A stretch of 64,000 bases of DNA. It comes from Ascaris suum (taxonomy: Eukaryota > Nematoda > Chromadorea > Rhabditida > Ascarididae). A program made the translations under genes and the position numbers. Positions 1-20,899 of this stretch are shown here, piece by piece (within the stretch, counting starts at the first letter, position 1; every line of letters begins with the position of its first letter). The stretch covers positions 4,944,516 to 5,008,515 of the forward strand of contig CM024175.1 of the NCBI GenBank assembly GCA_013433145.1. Reading direction: 5' to 3'. Below the pieces are notes generated by a model. It did no database searches. It saw nothing but the letters and a program-made list of their open reading frames with translations, and had not been told where the DNA came from.

Positions 1-26
1 GAGCAGATATGCGAATGGCGATCCAA

Positions 27-194
27 ATCAATTAGTATCCGCGTTCGCAACGCAAAAAAAGGTTACAATTTGTTAAACTAGAAGTAAATAGAAACCCATT
101 TTTAGCATGGATCAATTAGTATCCGCGTTCGCAACGCAAAAGAGGCTGCAATTTTTTAAACTAGAAGTAAATAGAAACCCATTTTTAGCGTAGA
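27..194 (+). repeat. 84-bp tandem duplication inside copy 1
   Basis: Units begin at 27 and 111 (both ATCAATTAGTATCCGCG). Copy 2 of the segmental duplication has only one unit, so this is a gain in copy 1 or a loss in copy 2 after the large duplication. The units differ at a few positions. Confidence 0.9.
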
Positions 195-1091
195 TCATAT
201 CCTCAGGCAGTTCAGATAATGCTTTCTGAGTTGGTTCACAGAAATACGAACGTCGCTGAACTGCACGAAGAATTGCTGCGTTCTTTAGATTTGCGACAAA
301 GTTTCTTCTGTATAGCGATCATCTTGCTTTGGCAACACAGTGGCTTGTAGAACCGACTATAGAAATTTACATGGCAATTTACTGTATAGATGGAACTGAT
401 TACTGATTGCTCTGCAACCTCATATATTCGAAAATCGCTTTTTTCACTGATCGAATGCCTGAATCGCTGTTTTCATCAGTATGAAATTCATTCCACCGAT
501 ACCCACTGATTTTCCAATGGTGTTCAAACTATGTTAATCTCGAAGTGCGGAAGATTAGATAAAGAGTGCTGACTGCCACTCTAGATCATGGTAGCCTTCC
601 ACCAATAGCACCATAGGTGCACACTTTTTTTGGATAGCCCTATGACGTGCTGTGTCCTATTTTCATAAAAATATCCCACTTTTTCCGAGATTTAGAAATG
701 AATACATTCGATCGTTTTTAATTCCCGGAATTGCTCCCTATTTGCCACGTTTGCAAATGAATTAAACCGACAAATAGATTTTTCGCATTTCTATGAAGGT
801 TAGAGTGCGATTTCCCGCTTGGATTCAAACACTTACAGCTTTGGTATGCTATGGATTTAAATCAGAAATAGATATGAGCTGATGAGTTGACTGATAAAAA
901 CTTTTGCCAAATATTTATCAATAGATAAGTTCCATATGAAACCTGTAAAACTACATAATTTTAGTGTCACTTATGCTATTAGTGCAACAAACTCACATAT
1001 CGATTATGTTTTAATGTGTTTTAGGCGGTTTAATGCTTAGAAAATCCATCATAGGAATCGATGAATTTATCCTACGAAACGAAATTTATAG

Positions 1092-10423
<9,332 letters not shown>

Positions 10424-13400
10424 GCAATGGTGTGCAGCATTTCGAGGAGCAGCGGAGCCGAATTTGCAAATACGGGTTAAGCGTCTGCTTAAGTCGAATT
10501 GTTTGATAATAATTGTGTGAACGAATATGTACTCCAAAATAAATGAAATGCAAAAAAATGAAGTCATCTCATAATTTGTTGTCTGAACAGCTGGAAGAAT
10601 TTAATGGGTGAACATCTATGGGAACAGTGAGAGCATAGAACCATAGTTTACACCTTCGAGACCCTCCAGACAATTATGTCCGTGTTCAGGTGAAATCTTG
10701 TATTAGGCGCTATTCTAAGTACTTCGAGAACAGTAACTGCGATGTGCTATCAAATAACTTTCCGTTAAACCGCATCTCGCAGTACGGTCCCATTAATCTT
10801 GAGCCGTAATTTCGTAGGACGCTTGAAAAAAATCAATTTTGAGGCACATTAGTTTACTCGATATTATCACTGATAACCAGCATAGTTTTCTTAGGCGAGA
10901 GCTTACGCTCAACTGGCTTCTGACATCATTCTTAACTGTCACACAGTTCTCAATGACGGTCTCCAAATAATGACTTCGCTAAAGCTTTGATGCTGCATTT
11001 CAATGGTAACTATTGCTGAGGCTGAACAATTATGGAAAAAATTAGCCTCGTAAAAATTTCTGCTTCATGCTGTCCTAAGTGTGGTTACAGGGGGATGGGG
11101 CAGTGTTTCTACTTGGCCTTTATTTCTTCCATGCGTGAGTGACCATCTAGGGCTTACTGTGCTATTGCAAACATTACTCCGACGATCCAAAGATATATGG
11201 ACCCACTGCCGGGACGCTATTTCGTTACAGAGTGATAGATGAAGACTGCTCTCGTTGGAGACATGGTCACAACTCGGACAGCCTAACATATTCCTCTTTT
11301 GATTTCATTGTTGTTCCCATATTTGATTCCTGACTATGTGAAGTAACTAAAACCTCTCATATATTGCCCTAAGTGCCATCTGAAGCAATAATGATTTGTT
11401 CTTTGTGCGCACAATGTAATAGTTCTAAATACTTCAACTGTATATGAACATTCTCGTTACGATTTTCTATTTTCGCTTTGGTCGGATTTTTAAACGCACA
11501 AGCATACTTTCTCCATCGTAAAATAAGAATATGCTTTTCCCGTTGAAATTTATAATATGCAAATTTGTATGCAAATTTAAACCGCTCTCTTCGTTGCTAT
11601 TGCAATCACATGTATTCCGAAACGCTTTAGAAAATGCAACAGTAATTCTTGAAGAGAATTCATTTATCGTTAATTCACTGTAAGCTGTCCACTTCACTGC
11701 TCACTTCCATTTGTTCAAATGTCCCAAAATGGGAAAATATGCAAATTGCATGTGATCCCATGAAGGTGGCTGATAAGTCGTTTATTTTTAAAAAAATCGA
11801 TAAAATAGGATTTGACGGTGATTAAGATTTAAATGAAAAGATTGAGCAATAAAAGAATCTCAGTTTTCTCGTAGTTTGCCGGAAAATTAAATCCAAAATT
11901 TCCACCATCAATATTCCCAGTCAGCCGAAAATCTCATTTGCACATTTGTGGCAAAGTTTTCTGTTTACTTATTCGGTGATTTGTTACATTCGTATTATGC
12001 GGAATAATATTCGGTCATTTGCGTTGATTTTTTTTTATGATGGGATGCTTTTAATGTGCTGTTTTTTATTGCCTTTTATCGGTGCATAGTGCTAATTTCA
12101 TGCAACATTGTTTCATCAGCTCAAACGGTTTCTTTCATTTCTTTTTTTATTGAAAACCTCTTTCTCTTTGACATATTTTATCATTGTGAGTTGGATTGTT
12201 TCTTTCTTCATCGCATGTTGACTAAAAATACTTAAGGGTTTTTGCAGAGGACTATGAGAGGAAAAGATGGAAAGCTTAGCTCTCAGAATGAATGAAATCT
12301 ATTCGAAGGAAGAGAATGCATAGAAAATGCAATGCTACAACAATTAATGGCAACTCGAAAGCTATGTAAACAAAGGTTAAAGAAAATTTTTGAACGTTAA
12401 AACAGGCAATGCTTATGGGAAGGCATATTCGAACACTTCGCAGATCAATGCACGAGATCAACGAATACATTTATGGCGAGCAAGTTTTGAAAACAGAAAA
12501 ATTGCCTGCTTCTGCAAACATGGCAGAGATCCTTTCGATGCTCAATAACTCTGTTCTGGTAACTGTGCACTTGAGGTTTTAACTGCAAATTACATCGATC
12601 GGTAGGTCATTCTCAAGGAGGAGTGGAGGGAGAGAGGAAATTTCCTCAAATACTACATGGGGACCAACGGCAGAGTGCGTTAAAACATTGTTTTGAGTCT
12701 ACGTTAACGCGTCGATGATCCATTGACTGAGGACAGAAGTCTTAGTTGTCAGTTACAACTTGTTTTCTAATGACCGCACACAATAGGAAAATCTCGGCGA
12801 GTGAAAGCTTTTTAAGCATATTCGATAGCTTAATAACGGCGATAACGCGAAACGACCGGAATATAAACGACACTGGACAATGGGGGGACAGTAAATAACG
12901 TTGGCCTTGTTTGTTACTCTAAACGCCATAGCTGAAATCCTGGAACAATAGACATTCCATTTAGGTATGGAACAAATTTAGATTGTAAGACCACCGACCA
13001 TATCACGTGATGTTCGCATTTGAGCAGCATTCAGTTTTGTCTAGTATCCATGAGGAGAACTCATACGAAAGAGATGAAACTTATGTGACGAGATATTTAG
13101 CCGCCATGTTCACTAAACCTTTTAAGAACTGTTTTGCAACTCAGTTAAATCGAGCGGAAAGTCTCGCAGATGGTGACTGATTTTGAAATCATTAGCAAAC
13201 AATCTGTACGCTATTATAATGTTATGGAAGATGTCGTTCACATCAAAAAGAGGTGACATCTGTTACATTTCCTTACGCAATGCCTTTTTATTAATGAGCA
13301 TCACAGAACAACTTTTCCACCCAATATATTGGAACATCGATTTCCAAGGAAAGCTTCCATTGATGAAGTGCGATCACTTCTCTGCAAAAACCTTCGAAAC

Positions 13401-14679
13401 TCATAACACCTTCGAATATGCTATTAACCGTGGAATGTGCATGCACTGTGAGCAGCTAACAGAGCCCTATTTACGCCAGTTTATCATTCTAGAATAGAAA
13501 TGTTGCAATAAATCTCAAAATATATCACGATGAAGGAAGATTTCGCAGACGAAATTCGAAATATTTTAAAGAGCATTGGAACCTCTATCAGAATCAATCA
13601 TAACCAGAGATAAAAACAGAAATTTTTTATTATTTCTTATATGACGTGCAATAGAGACGAATTGCAACGTCGAATAAATGAAAGATGCCTTGTCTATGCT
13701 TAAAAGAGATGGTCGGGATACCAGTATAAGTAGTGGAGACTATCGAGGCAGATATCGCTAATTCTTGGAAGTGCCTTATCAAACATCCTGTTTTGCAGTG
13801 TACATGTTGATTTTCATGTTGAAGCGAAGTGCGCCATTCATTAACTCGATGTCGTTATCGCAGTGCCGAGTATCCGCAGCCTGCAGCCTCACATCCTATT
13901 TCTTTTGCGCCACCTCATAGGTGGGGCCATGTTCGTGAACACATATGACAACTACTCACATTGATCAGTGATCTCAACTACTTTGCCACAGAACTGTGAT
14001 GTATGCGAAAGGCAGTGAAAGCGATGAGAACCGATCGAATTTCCTGGTGATAGTGTTCCGTTCCCGTGATCCAATGCGCAAATGCTCTGAAAACCAAGAC
14101 GAATAGCAGATGATGCCACGCTTTACTATTGGAATCTGTCTTGTACGAAATAAGGATGCCCGCAGCAGTTTTTGATGTCACCGGACTGTGTAAAAGAGTA
14201 TGCAAAAATACGTTTCCCGTTCCCCTCTAAACAGTCACAATTGCAACACCACAGCTCATGCAGTAAACAAACTGTTGATGAGTCATCAGTCGACTAAACT
14301 GGTAGCCTGCATTGCAGAATGTGCAGATTTTCGATTCGAGGATATTTTACCTTCGGAAGCCTTTAGGATCGAGGAATTCCTTACGCTTACTTGTGTAGTT
14401 GCGATCACCTCTGGCTATAACCACCACTTCTATGCCTGGCTTCTAATCGAGTTGAACATATGGCTTCACATATGTGTATAATGCCTGGCTTCACATATGT
14501 GTATAATACATACATGCATATATGTACAATATATATATACATATGTATGTATATGTGTATATGTTTGTATGTACATTTATATATAAATATACAATATGCA
14601 AGTATGTAATGTTTTCCCGTCTCCCAATCAATTTCCCTTATTTGCTTGTTCCTTAAATTTTCATGCCCTGCTGTTATAG
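10424..14679. other. No supported gene between GT11-A and the ABCF fragment
   Basis: Several ORFs of 60-105 codons occur on both strands (for example 13183-13497 plus, 11065-11289 minus), but none has a recognisable domain or clear splice partners. If gene B has 5' exons, they should lie here or in the following 3 kb; I did not find the GGLGN or FPN segments. Confidence 0.5.
14459..14597 (+). repeat. Duplicated 25-bp unit followed by TATG/TA-rich microsatellite
   Basis: GGCTTCACATATGTGTATAA occurs twice in tandem (14462 and 14486 onward), then degenerate TATG and TA repeats run to about 14597. It lies just upstream of the ABCF-like exon. Confidence 0.75.
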
Positions 14680-15943
14680 AAGGAGGTGGCATTGGTTCAG
14701 GCGTTGAACTTGGAAACCAGTTTTGCTTATCACAACAAGCCAAATCGGCAGCGCAGTTGGCCCAACTTGAGAATGCCGTTGATATCAAGGTTCTTCGACG
14801 TTCTTTTTCTCGCTTCCTGCACTCGGAATATGTGATAATAAATAGGTGTTTGCACAGCTGTCATCACTGAAGCGATTTAGCCGCGAGCCTTAGATGGCAG
14901 ATGCTAATGTGCTGAAACACTGTGATGATAAGGTAGTCAACACATAGACGGACAAATTAATCGCATAATGCAATTGAAACATCCGAAAATATAATTGTGA
15001 CTTCAGCAGAATATAGCAGCATAAAATTAATCTAGCAGTTATAAGAAGGAGTTCTCATTAATCGATTGTGTCACTAAAGGCCGCAATTAATGCAGTCGTC
15101 GCTTTGTGCATTCGTTCTTCTTCGAGAGGGATTTTTGCTTCAGATCGCGTCGATTCGAAATATCTCTTTAGACTGCGTTGTTAGATATTATGACCATGAA
15201 CATGTTTTGTGCAACCCTGACTCAAGTCCCTTATCGCATTTCATATTCCCCAACATTATCATATCATAAATAAGTCTAGTGCCATTTGAGCGAGCAAAGG
15301 GTGCAAGGAGTAGGGATGAACCGAACCTTCGCGTTAACCACCTCCGGTTAGAGAATTTTACGATCGCACTATTGCATTGTATTTCTTGATAAAACTATTC
15401 ATGTCAGCGCGAGTTAGACCCTTTACTTAACTGGCAGCAAGCAAGAGTTGAATGGTGGTAATGCGCTATCCTAGATTTTCGATACTTGGAGTGCATCATT
15501 TCTGGAAAGCTAGCAGACGGTGACAGCTCGGACATTTCTTGCTTGAAAATTTTCCCGAAGAAGTTTTAAAAAGCGGCATCGATTGAGTGCGGAAAGAGGT
15601 TTCGGGTTTACCGATATGCATTCTAAGTGTGTTGCAGTAGTGTTACGGGAAGTGTTTCATTGGGAAGATTGCACATGCGAGCTCTAATTCTTGCTGCTGC
15701 TTGCAATTTTCAATAATTCCACTATTGTTGCGTTAATACAACTACATGCCTACCCAAGTTTGCCGCCAGTATAGGTCATATTTATAATGAAGTTTTTTGA
15801 TGCGAGAACTGTGTCATATTTGAAGGGAATTGTTTACTTAAGGTGGAGAATTTCGATATAACCGCTCAAGGGCGAACATTATTCCATAAAGCGGATCTGA
15901 CGATCGCATTTGGAAGGCGTTATGGTCTTGTTGGACCCAACGG
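14680..15943 (+). pseudogene. ABCF (class F ABC ATPase) gene fragment, two exons
   Basis: Exon 14680-14789 (acceptor TGTTATAG) encodes [14 protein letters not shown] and ends ENAVDIK. Exon 15843-15943 (donor GTTAGT) encodes [19 protein letters not shown] and [11 protein letters not shown], the start of the first ABC domain up to the Walker A loop of an ABCF1-like protein. ABCF proteins act in translation initiation and ribosome control and lack membrane segments. The expected continuation (MGKTTLL and onward) was not found, and only a damaged piece follows at 16.8-16.9 kb. I take this as a partial, decayed duplicate. The two exons themselves are open and might still be transcribed. Confidence 0.7.
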
Positions 15944-16800
15944 GTTAGTTTTTTTCATTCATTACTATCGAGCATTGACAGCTGTTACCGAGCATTTATT
16001 TAGCTATAATCGTATTCAATCGCTTAGAGTTTTTAGTATCACTATTTAGCAGCCATAAATAATGAGTGCTGATTATTCCCACTCAAAGACTTTTATTTAT
16101 TCAATTAATTTCAGTTATGCTTATGACGTCTGAATGGTGTCCTTGGGAACCGTTTATCGTTCATCAGCTTTTCTTATGTAATGTTGTTCGCTGTGTTGAT
16201 CAGCGCTCCAAGTGCCTCAAGGAAGTCCTTTGGTTACAGTCCATCTCCTTGTTTACGCCAGTTGAGTTCTTTGCTTTGAAAACTGGAGCTTTATTGATTT
16301 TTTCTTGGAAATCTGTACTCTTGATAAACCATTTTAAATTAGCTTAATAGTTTGTCTCATTTTCTTCTACAGTCCTCAGTTTCAATTGGTGTTTTTTAGG
16401 GTGGGAGGGGAAGGGATGGCCATGGCAAGCTTCAGTCAAATTGTCAAGCTTCATTATTTTCGTTCAAGAAATGCGCATTTATGTATTGATCCTGCTTAAG
16501 TTTAAGTGCAGTCAGAAAAAAAATAAAGAGAAGCAGCGTTTTTTCCCGTATTTGCTCACCCACCACTCTCATGCAGCGGAAGCCGTTGTGTCAGGAGTGA
16601 GGTAGTGCGAATATGTGTTCGGTCATTCTCTCCATTTTTATTCGTCACGTGGACCGTGACGATCCAAATCTCATTTTCATATTTGACTCATGAATTGGCG
16701 ACTTTTCATATTGAAATTTTTCATATTGTCGAGTGCTCTTATCATAGAGCACATATATCATCCGAATATTACGTATATCATAAGGGCACAGCTCCTATGT

Positions 16801-16935
16801 GACGTGCGTGAACGATTCACAAAGGAAGAAGAGGCATCTGCACGAGTCATGCTCCAGAAACTTGCCTGCTAGGATGAGACCAAACTCACTCGCAACATTT
16901 CAACGATACTTTCCTATGGACAGTCTAATGCATTC
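16801..16935 (+). pseudogene. Decayed ABCF segment
   Basis: It reads FTKEEEASARVMLQKLAC, then a TAG stop, then DETKLTRN. The part EASAR followed by L, two residues and L resembles the ABCF1 block EAKARRILAGLGF that precedes the SGGWRMR signature. The signature itself cannot be read in any frame. This supports decay of the ABCF copy. The alignment is by eye and weak. Confidence 0.35.
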
Positions 16936-17529
16936 TATGACGTCCACCGAGTCCCCTCCAACATGTGCAAAATTTGTTTCGACTGGTCAACGGATAGCAC
17001 TTGAGTAACGAAACAAACGCTTTGAAAAAAAAGTGACGTGAGACGATGAGTTTAATATCGCCTTTCACGTCGAAACGTCAGCGGTGTTTGCCAATGCAGA
17101 GATTGATATGACGCTTTTCCATGCCGAAAGAGCCACGCCGCTACATCAGCCAGTCATTTCGCCGTAACGACACATGCAGTACTCATGGCATGATGGGAAC
17201 ATCGCACCGTTACAACGGATTGGTTCAATGAAACAAAAAATATCGATACTTGCAAAAAAACGTTGAGGAAATATAAGAATCTTGGTTTTTAAAGGACAAA
17301 ACGACAGTTCAGTGAGGATCTTAGATGAGAGGTGCATCGTTACCGACGACGTCTTTTTCTTTATTCTCCACTAAGCGAATTGTCGCATCTCCAAGAGTTG
17401 CAAACTTCAACGCATTTTCACTCTCAACAGTCGGCGCCTTTTGCCCCGATGCATTGCTTATTTTTGTGGTGCTCTTCCCACCTGCCTCAAAAACGATGAC
17501 AATCCTTTGATGAGGTTGGCGGATTTTTC

Positions 17530-17843
17530 AGCAACAATAATCTCGCACATCGTCCAGCAGCGAACATGAGCGTAGACACAATCGAAATGCAAATAATTGC
17601 AAGTATGCAAACGAAACAAGTCCATTGTAAATGCAAATCTGAAACTTCGCAGAGTACGTGAAAAATCCTCAGCGGAAATGCTTTGCGCGCCGTAACGAAA
17701 ATAATTCCGTTGCATTGATCCATCCATTTATCGACTGCTATCTTTTCACACAAATTCACGTGGGAAAATTTCACAACTATTTCCATGCCTTGTGAAGTTT
17801 CCACAAGTTTTCTGCAGCACTGATGATTCTCTATGGTTTTCAT
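17530..17843 (-). CDS. Candidate minus-strand exon with a membrane segment
   Basis: The ORF runs 17487-17843 on the minus strand and begins MKTIENHQCCRKLVETSQG. A hydrophobic stretch (CFVCILAIICISIVSTLMF) sits near residues 76-94. A possible donor at about 17537 (GTGCGA) would end the exon. Cysteines are spread as CC, C, C, C. It starts only 25 bases from the gene B exon on the other strand. No family recognised; it could also be a chance ORF. Confidence 0.3.
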
Positions 17844-17868
17844 ATATCGGTGAATTTGTTATCTTTAG

Positions 17869-17996
17869 AGCTTTAAATATTTCGCGAATATTTCAAACGA
17901 GATACGATCTTCTATTCTGGTTATGGGTGAATCTCTCCACGAACTTGCCGCCACAAAATTGTTTCAACGATCAGTTGTGAATAGCAAAGATTACAA
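17869..17996 (+). CDS. GT11-B exon 4 homologue
   Basis: Acceptor ATCTTTAG and donor GTTAGT. 128 nt, phase 0 to 2, opening SFKYFANISNEIRSS and ending NSKDY. Same size and phases as gene A 5338-5465. Confidence 0.82.
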
Positions 17997-20899
17997 GTTA
18001 GTGAAATTACTACACTCTTTTGTGAGCAATATGACTTCAATATTATTACTAAATCGATTTTCAAAAATATACGAGAATCGATGTGTGGAGGATGCATTTC
18101 AAGAAATCGGGCGGATATGATAAGGGCAGCATTTCCATGTTGGTATTGGTCTTAATTCAACTTGAAGGCGTTTCCTCAGAAAAGCCAAACTTTGAAAGTT
18201 GCTCTCAACTCATCATTTATCCCAGTAAAATTTTTCGCATTTCAAGTCAGCTGAAAGGATGTTCGAATGATTGGAATGGCAGATAATAATTCATTAATAA
18301 GCAGTGATTCAGGCTTTGCGTGCATACGCGACGCGGTGATTTCGTCTACTCGAAAGCTCATCAAGAATCAACTGAATTCTTCACCGTCAATTCAATCAGT
18401 TATATCGCCGATAGTAGTAAGCTATAAGTTTCGTTGGCACCAATCTGATATGAATAGAGATGCAAGTGCAAATTGACACCGACGATTTTGCGAGGAGATA
18501 AGGCTTATAGATAGCAGCCTCCATTATTCGAATAGCTGCAAAACTTCCACCTGCATCACGCTGTCGAATTTGTTCAATAGAACAACGAAAAATTTTCAAT
18601 TTTTCTTCTCTCTTGCCTTTCAGTTCTCTACCAAGCTATTAGACCGAAAAGTGTTTCTCAATTCACACATTGCGATAGAAAAAAAGGGGAATTTAGGTGG
18701 TTTCATCAAAGTGAGCAAATTTAAACGCACACTTGTTCAATCAGTTGAGCAATGAAGACTACTTGCAATAAGCACGCGTTTTTAAGCAACTACGGTCTCA
18801 ACTTCCGTGTCCATTAGGCCAGATTTCCAGTAAAAGACATCCAATGAGTTTCAGATTCTGGTTAAGTAGTATGTACAGATCACAAAATCATATGAAGGAG
18901 CCTCAAAAAACTTTCGATACCCAGAGAATATCAGTTATATCAGAAAGTGAAAAGCTCTATCACGTGCAAACAGGGAGTAGAAATTATAATTGCCTTCACG
19001 AAGTGTCCTGCGGGTTTGTAATGTGCATTTTACTTTCTCGCTTTGCTCGAAGGAATCCATACACAGTATAAAGCCGCAGGTGCACTTCGTAGAGGAGGAC
19101 AAGAGCAATTTTTGTAGTTGCTTCGGATTGCAGAAATATAGTGATCAATTTTACCGATGAAGAACTGCAGTCTTTCTTTCGGCTATTGTGCCAATAATAT
19201 GAAGGTAAAGAAACGTGAGCAGTTGAAATTCGTGTGATAATGTAGTATCTTGAATGTTTTAAATAGATCCATTGCGAGCCAGTTGGATTGAATTTTGAGA
19301 ACAACTCGCGAATGACGTTCATGAGAGGACTATAGGCGCTAAATTTACTAATGTTCCGCTAACACCTATGAAGCAGAGGAGATGCATTTGAATATTAAAG
19401 TTATAAGTTCTAGTGTCATAATCAGATATTGAAGCAGTGTAAATTCCTTAATCATGATAAGCTTTTGCCTTCAGTAGCCTCAAGAAATTTGGCTGTGCGC
19501 AGTATACACTGCTCTCTAGAAATCTAGGAACTGAATCCCAATCGTTTGCGCCTCTAAGGTTGCGTTAATTCAGTTTGTTAAGCTCCCGAGAATTGAGCAG
19601 TCGCTCTCCCTTGAATGCCCAAACGCTGGGCAGTTGATAAAACATTTATGTATCAAGGTGTATGTAAACGGAACAAAATTGTTGTTATTTCAAAAAGCGA
19701 ATGCCCCAATCGCAAATGCACCTTTCGCCATGAATCATGGAGACGAAGTGGGCGCCTCATGCAGTTGAGAGCAAGAAGTCCGCTGACCAGTTATCTAGTT
19801 GCTGACAATTTTGGAGTTGGAAATGAAGGGAAGTGTTTGACAAGTGGCAGGAGATTCGCAGAATACCGTCACGGGATCCGATCATGCTAAGAGATTAGGC
19901 AGTTCGTCTGCAGGAGCTTATTAAATCTACGCATTTATTCCCGCAGTGCACCTCTGCAAGGCATTAACAGTAGCGAAGAGTAACTTCTGAATAGTTGAAG
20001 CACAATTGCTGACAATGATCCCCGTTTCTAACAACTCGTCGGCATTTTCTTTTCTGTTAGGAAGTAACCTGTAGTTAGCAGTCAGGAGAACTTTTATCGT
20101 CATGCGGCGTTTTTTAATTCAATCTTCCGTAGTTATTTCAGTTCAAAGAAGACGGCGAGTCACAGTATTACTGTTTGGCGACGACTATAGTTGGAACAGC
20201 AACCTAACTACAAAATTCTCCAACGCTTCCTTATCAGTGCACGCTGCATTGCCACTCGCCAATGTTACACCAGTTGTGGATATTGCGTTCTGTAGCCGTC
20301 ACTGCGATGCAGTTCTTATGACAGGTAACACTGCATTTTGACTGGCCATTTCTGTTAAACAGGTGGCAAGCTCAGGAGTGTTCTCACTATCGTCATTGTT
20401 GCATTTCTTGCGAACTCAACGTTACGGAGACTCAAGAAGGTATAAAAGGGACTCATCGATGAGTTTAATTTTTTTTTTCTTCAGTGTTTGTAGTCAAAGT
20501 GGTGGGTGTTCAAAGCCAATGAGTTGATAACTATATTTTGTTCAGTGTTTTCTACTACTCGCCAGATCATTCATTTGCCAAAGCACGCTTTTGTAAATGA
20601 CTTCTTTAACGGGATCAAGTTGGAAATATGCAAACACTGTTCTTCGGTTAACAGCAAAAAGTGTGAAATATGATATGCGATTCTCTTGAATTTCAGCATC
20701 GGCGTCCACATTTGGTTGGTGGTTAGCGTATTTGACAAAGCCGGATACGACCATTTATTACAACTCGGTGTTTTCGAAAGCGAATGGCATTGAAAGGGAG
20801 TTAAACCCGCAAGACTTCTTCCCACCTCACTGGAAGCCATTAAATCTGACAAAAATGCACAATGGAAGTGTACGTTTCTCGGTGGGATGGAACAAATGA
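17869..20899 (+). CDS. GT11 fucosyltransferase-like gene B (3' four exons only)
   Basis: Exons at 17869-17996, 18313-18416, 20142-20324 and 20697-20899 (stop TGA 20897-20899). Lengths and phases mirror gene A exons 4 to 7 (128, 104, about 185 and about 190 nt; phases 0-2-1-1). Motifs are SFKYFANISNEIR, LCVHTRRGDF, VTVLLFGDD with CDAVLMT, and ASASTFGWW with FFPPHW. The four exons are free of stops or frameshifts, so the 3' half looks functional. I could not find partners of exons 1 to 3 upstream. The space where they should lie holds a decayed ABCF copy. B may be a 5'-truncated gene, or its 5' exons may be too diverged to recognise by eye. Confidence 0.82.
18313..18416 (+). CDS. GT11-B exon 5 homologue with HTRRGDF motif
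   Basis: Acceptor GATTCAG and donor GTAAGC, 104 nt, phase 2 to 1. It reads LCVHTRRGDFVYSK, the intact GT11 HxRRGD signature. An alternative GT donor at 18399 is possible, but GTAAGC at 18417 fits the length of the gene A exon. Confidence 0.86.
18996..19322 (-). CDS. Antisense ORF in GT11-B intron
   Basis: 109-codon ORF including its stop, opposite to gene B between its HTRRGDF exon and the next. It opens MNVIRELFSKFNPTGSQW and ends YGFLRAKRESKMH then ITNPQDTS. No domain recognised, no clear acceptor or promoter. Listed because coding-like ORFs opposite to GT11 introns recur in this window. Confidence 0.22.
   Translation of the reverse strand: MNVIRELFSKFNPTGSQWIYLKHSRYYIITRISTAHVSLPSYYWHNSRKKDCSSSSVKLITIFLQSEATTKIALVLLYEVHLRLYTVYGFLRAKRESKMHITNPQDTS
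20142..20324 (+). CDS. GT11-B exon 6 homologue
   Basis: Acceptor TATTTCAG and donor GTAACA, 183 nt, phase 1 to 1. It encodes VTVLLFGDDYSWN, sequons NLT, NAS and NVT, and ends HCDAVLMT, parallel to gene A 7955-8140. Confidence 0.85.
20697..20899 (+). CDS. GT11-B terminal exon
   Basis: Acceptor ATTTCAG, phase 1. It reads SASTFGWWLAYLTK, TIYYNSVFSKANG and FFPPHWKPLNL, stopping at TGA 20897-20899. This is the C-terminal GT11 block. Confidence 0.87.

Noticed and set aside
880..915. CTGATGAG resembling a hammerhead core.
   Set aside because: No GAAA partner or stem II; copy 2 has CTGATAG at this place.
14405..14788. 127-codon minus-strand ORF.
   Set aside because: It overlaps the ABCF exon on the other strand and runs through a TATG repeat.
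16420..16470. GGCCATGGCAAGC as a damaged Walker A (MGK) of the ABCF copy.
   Set aside because: The match is only a few bases and the phase does not fit the preceding exon.
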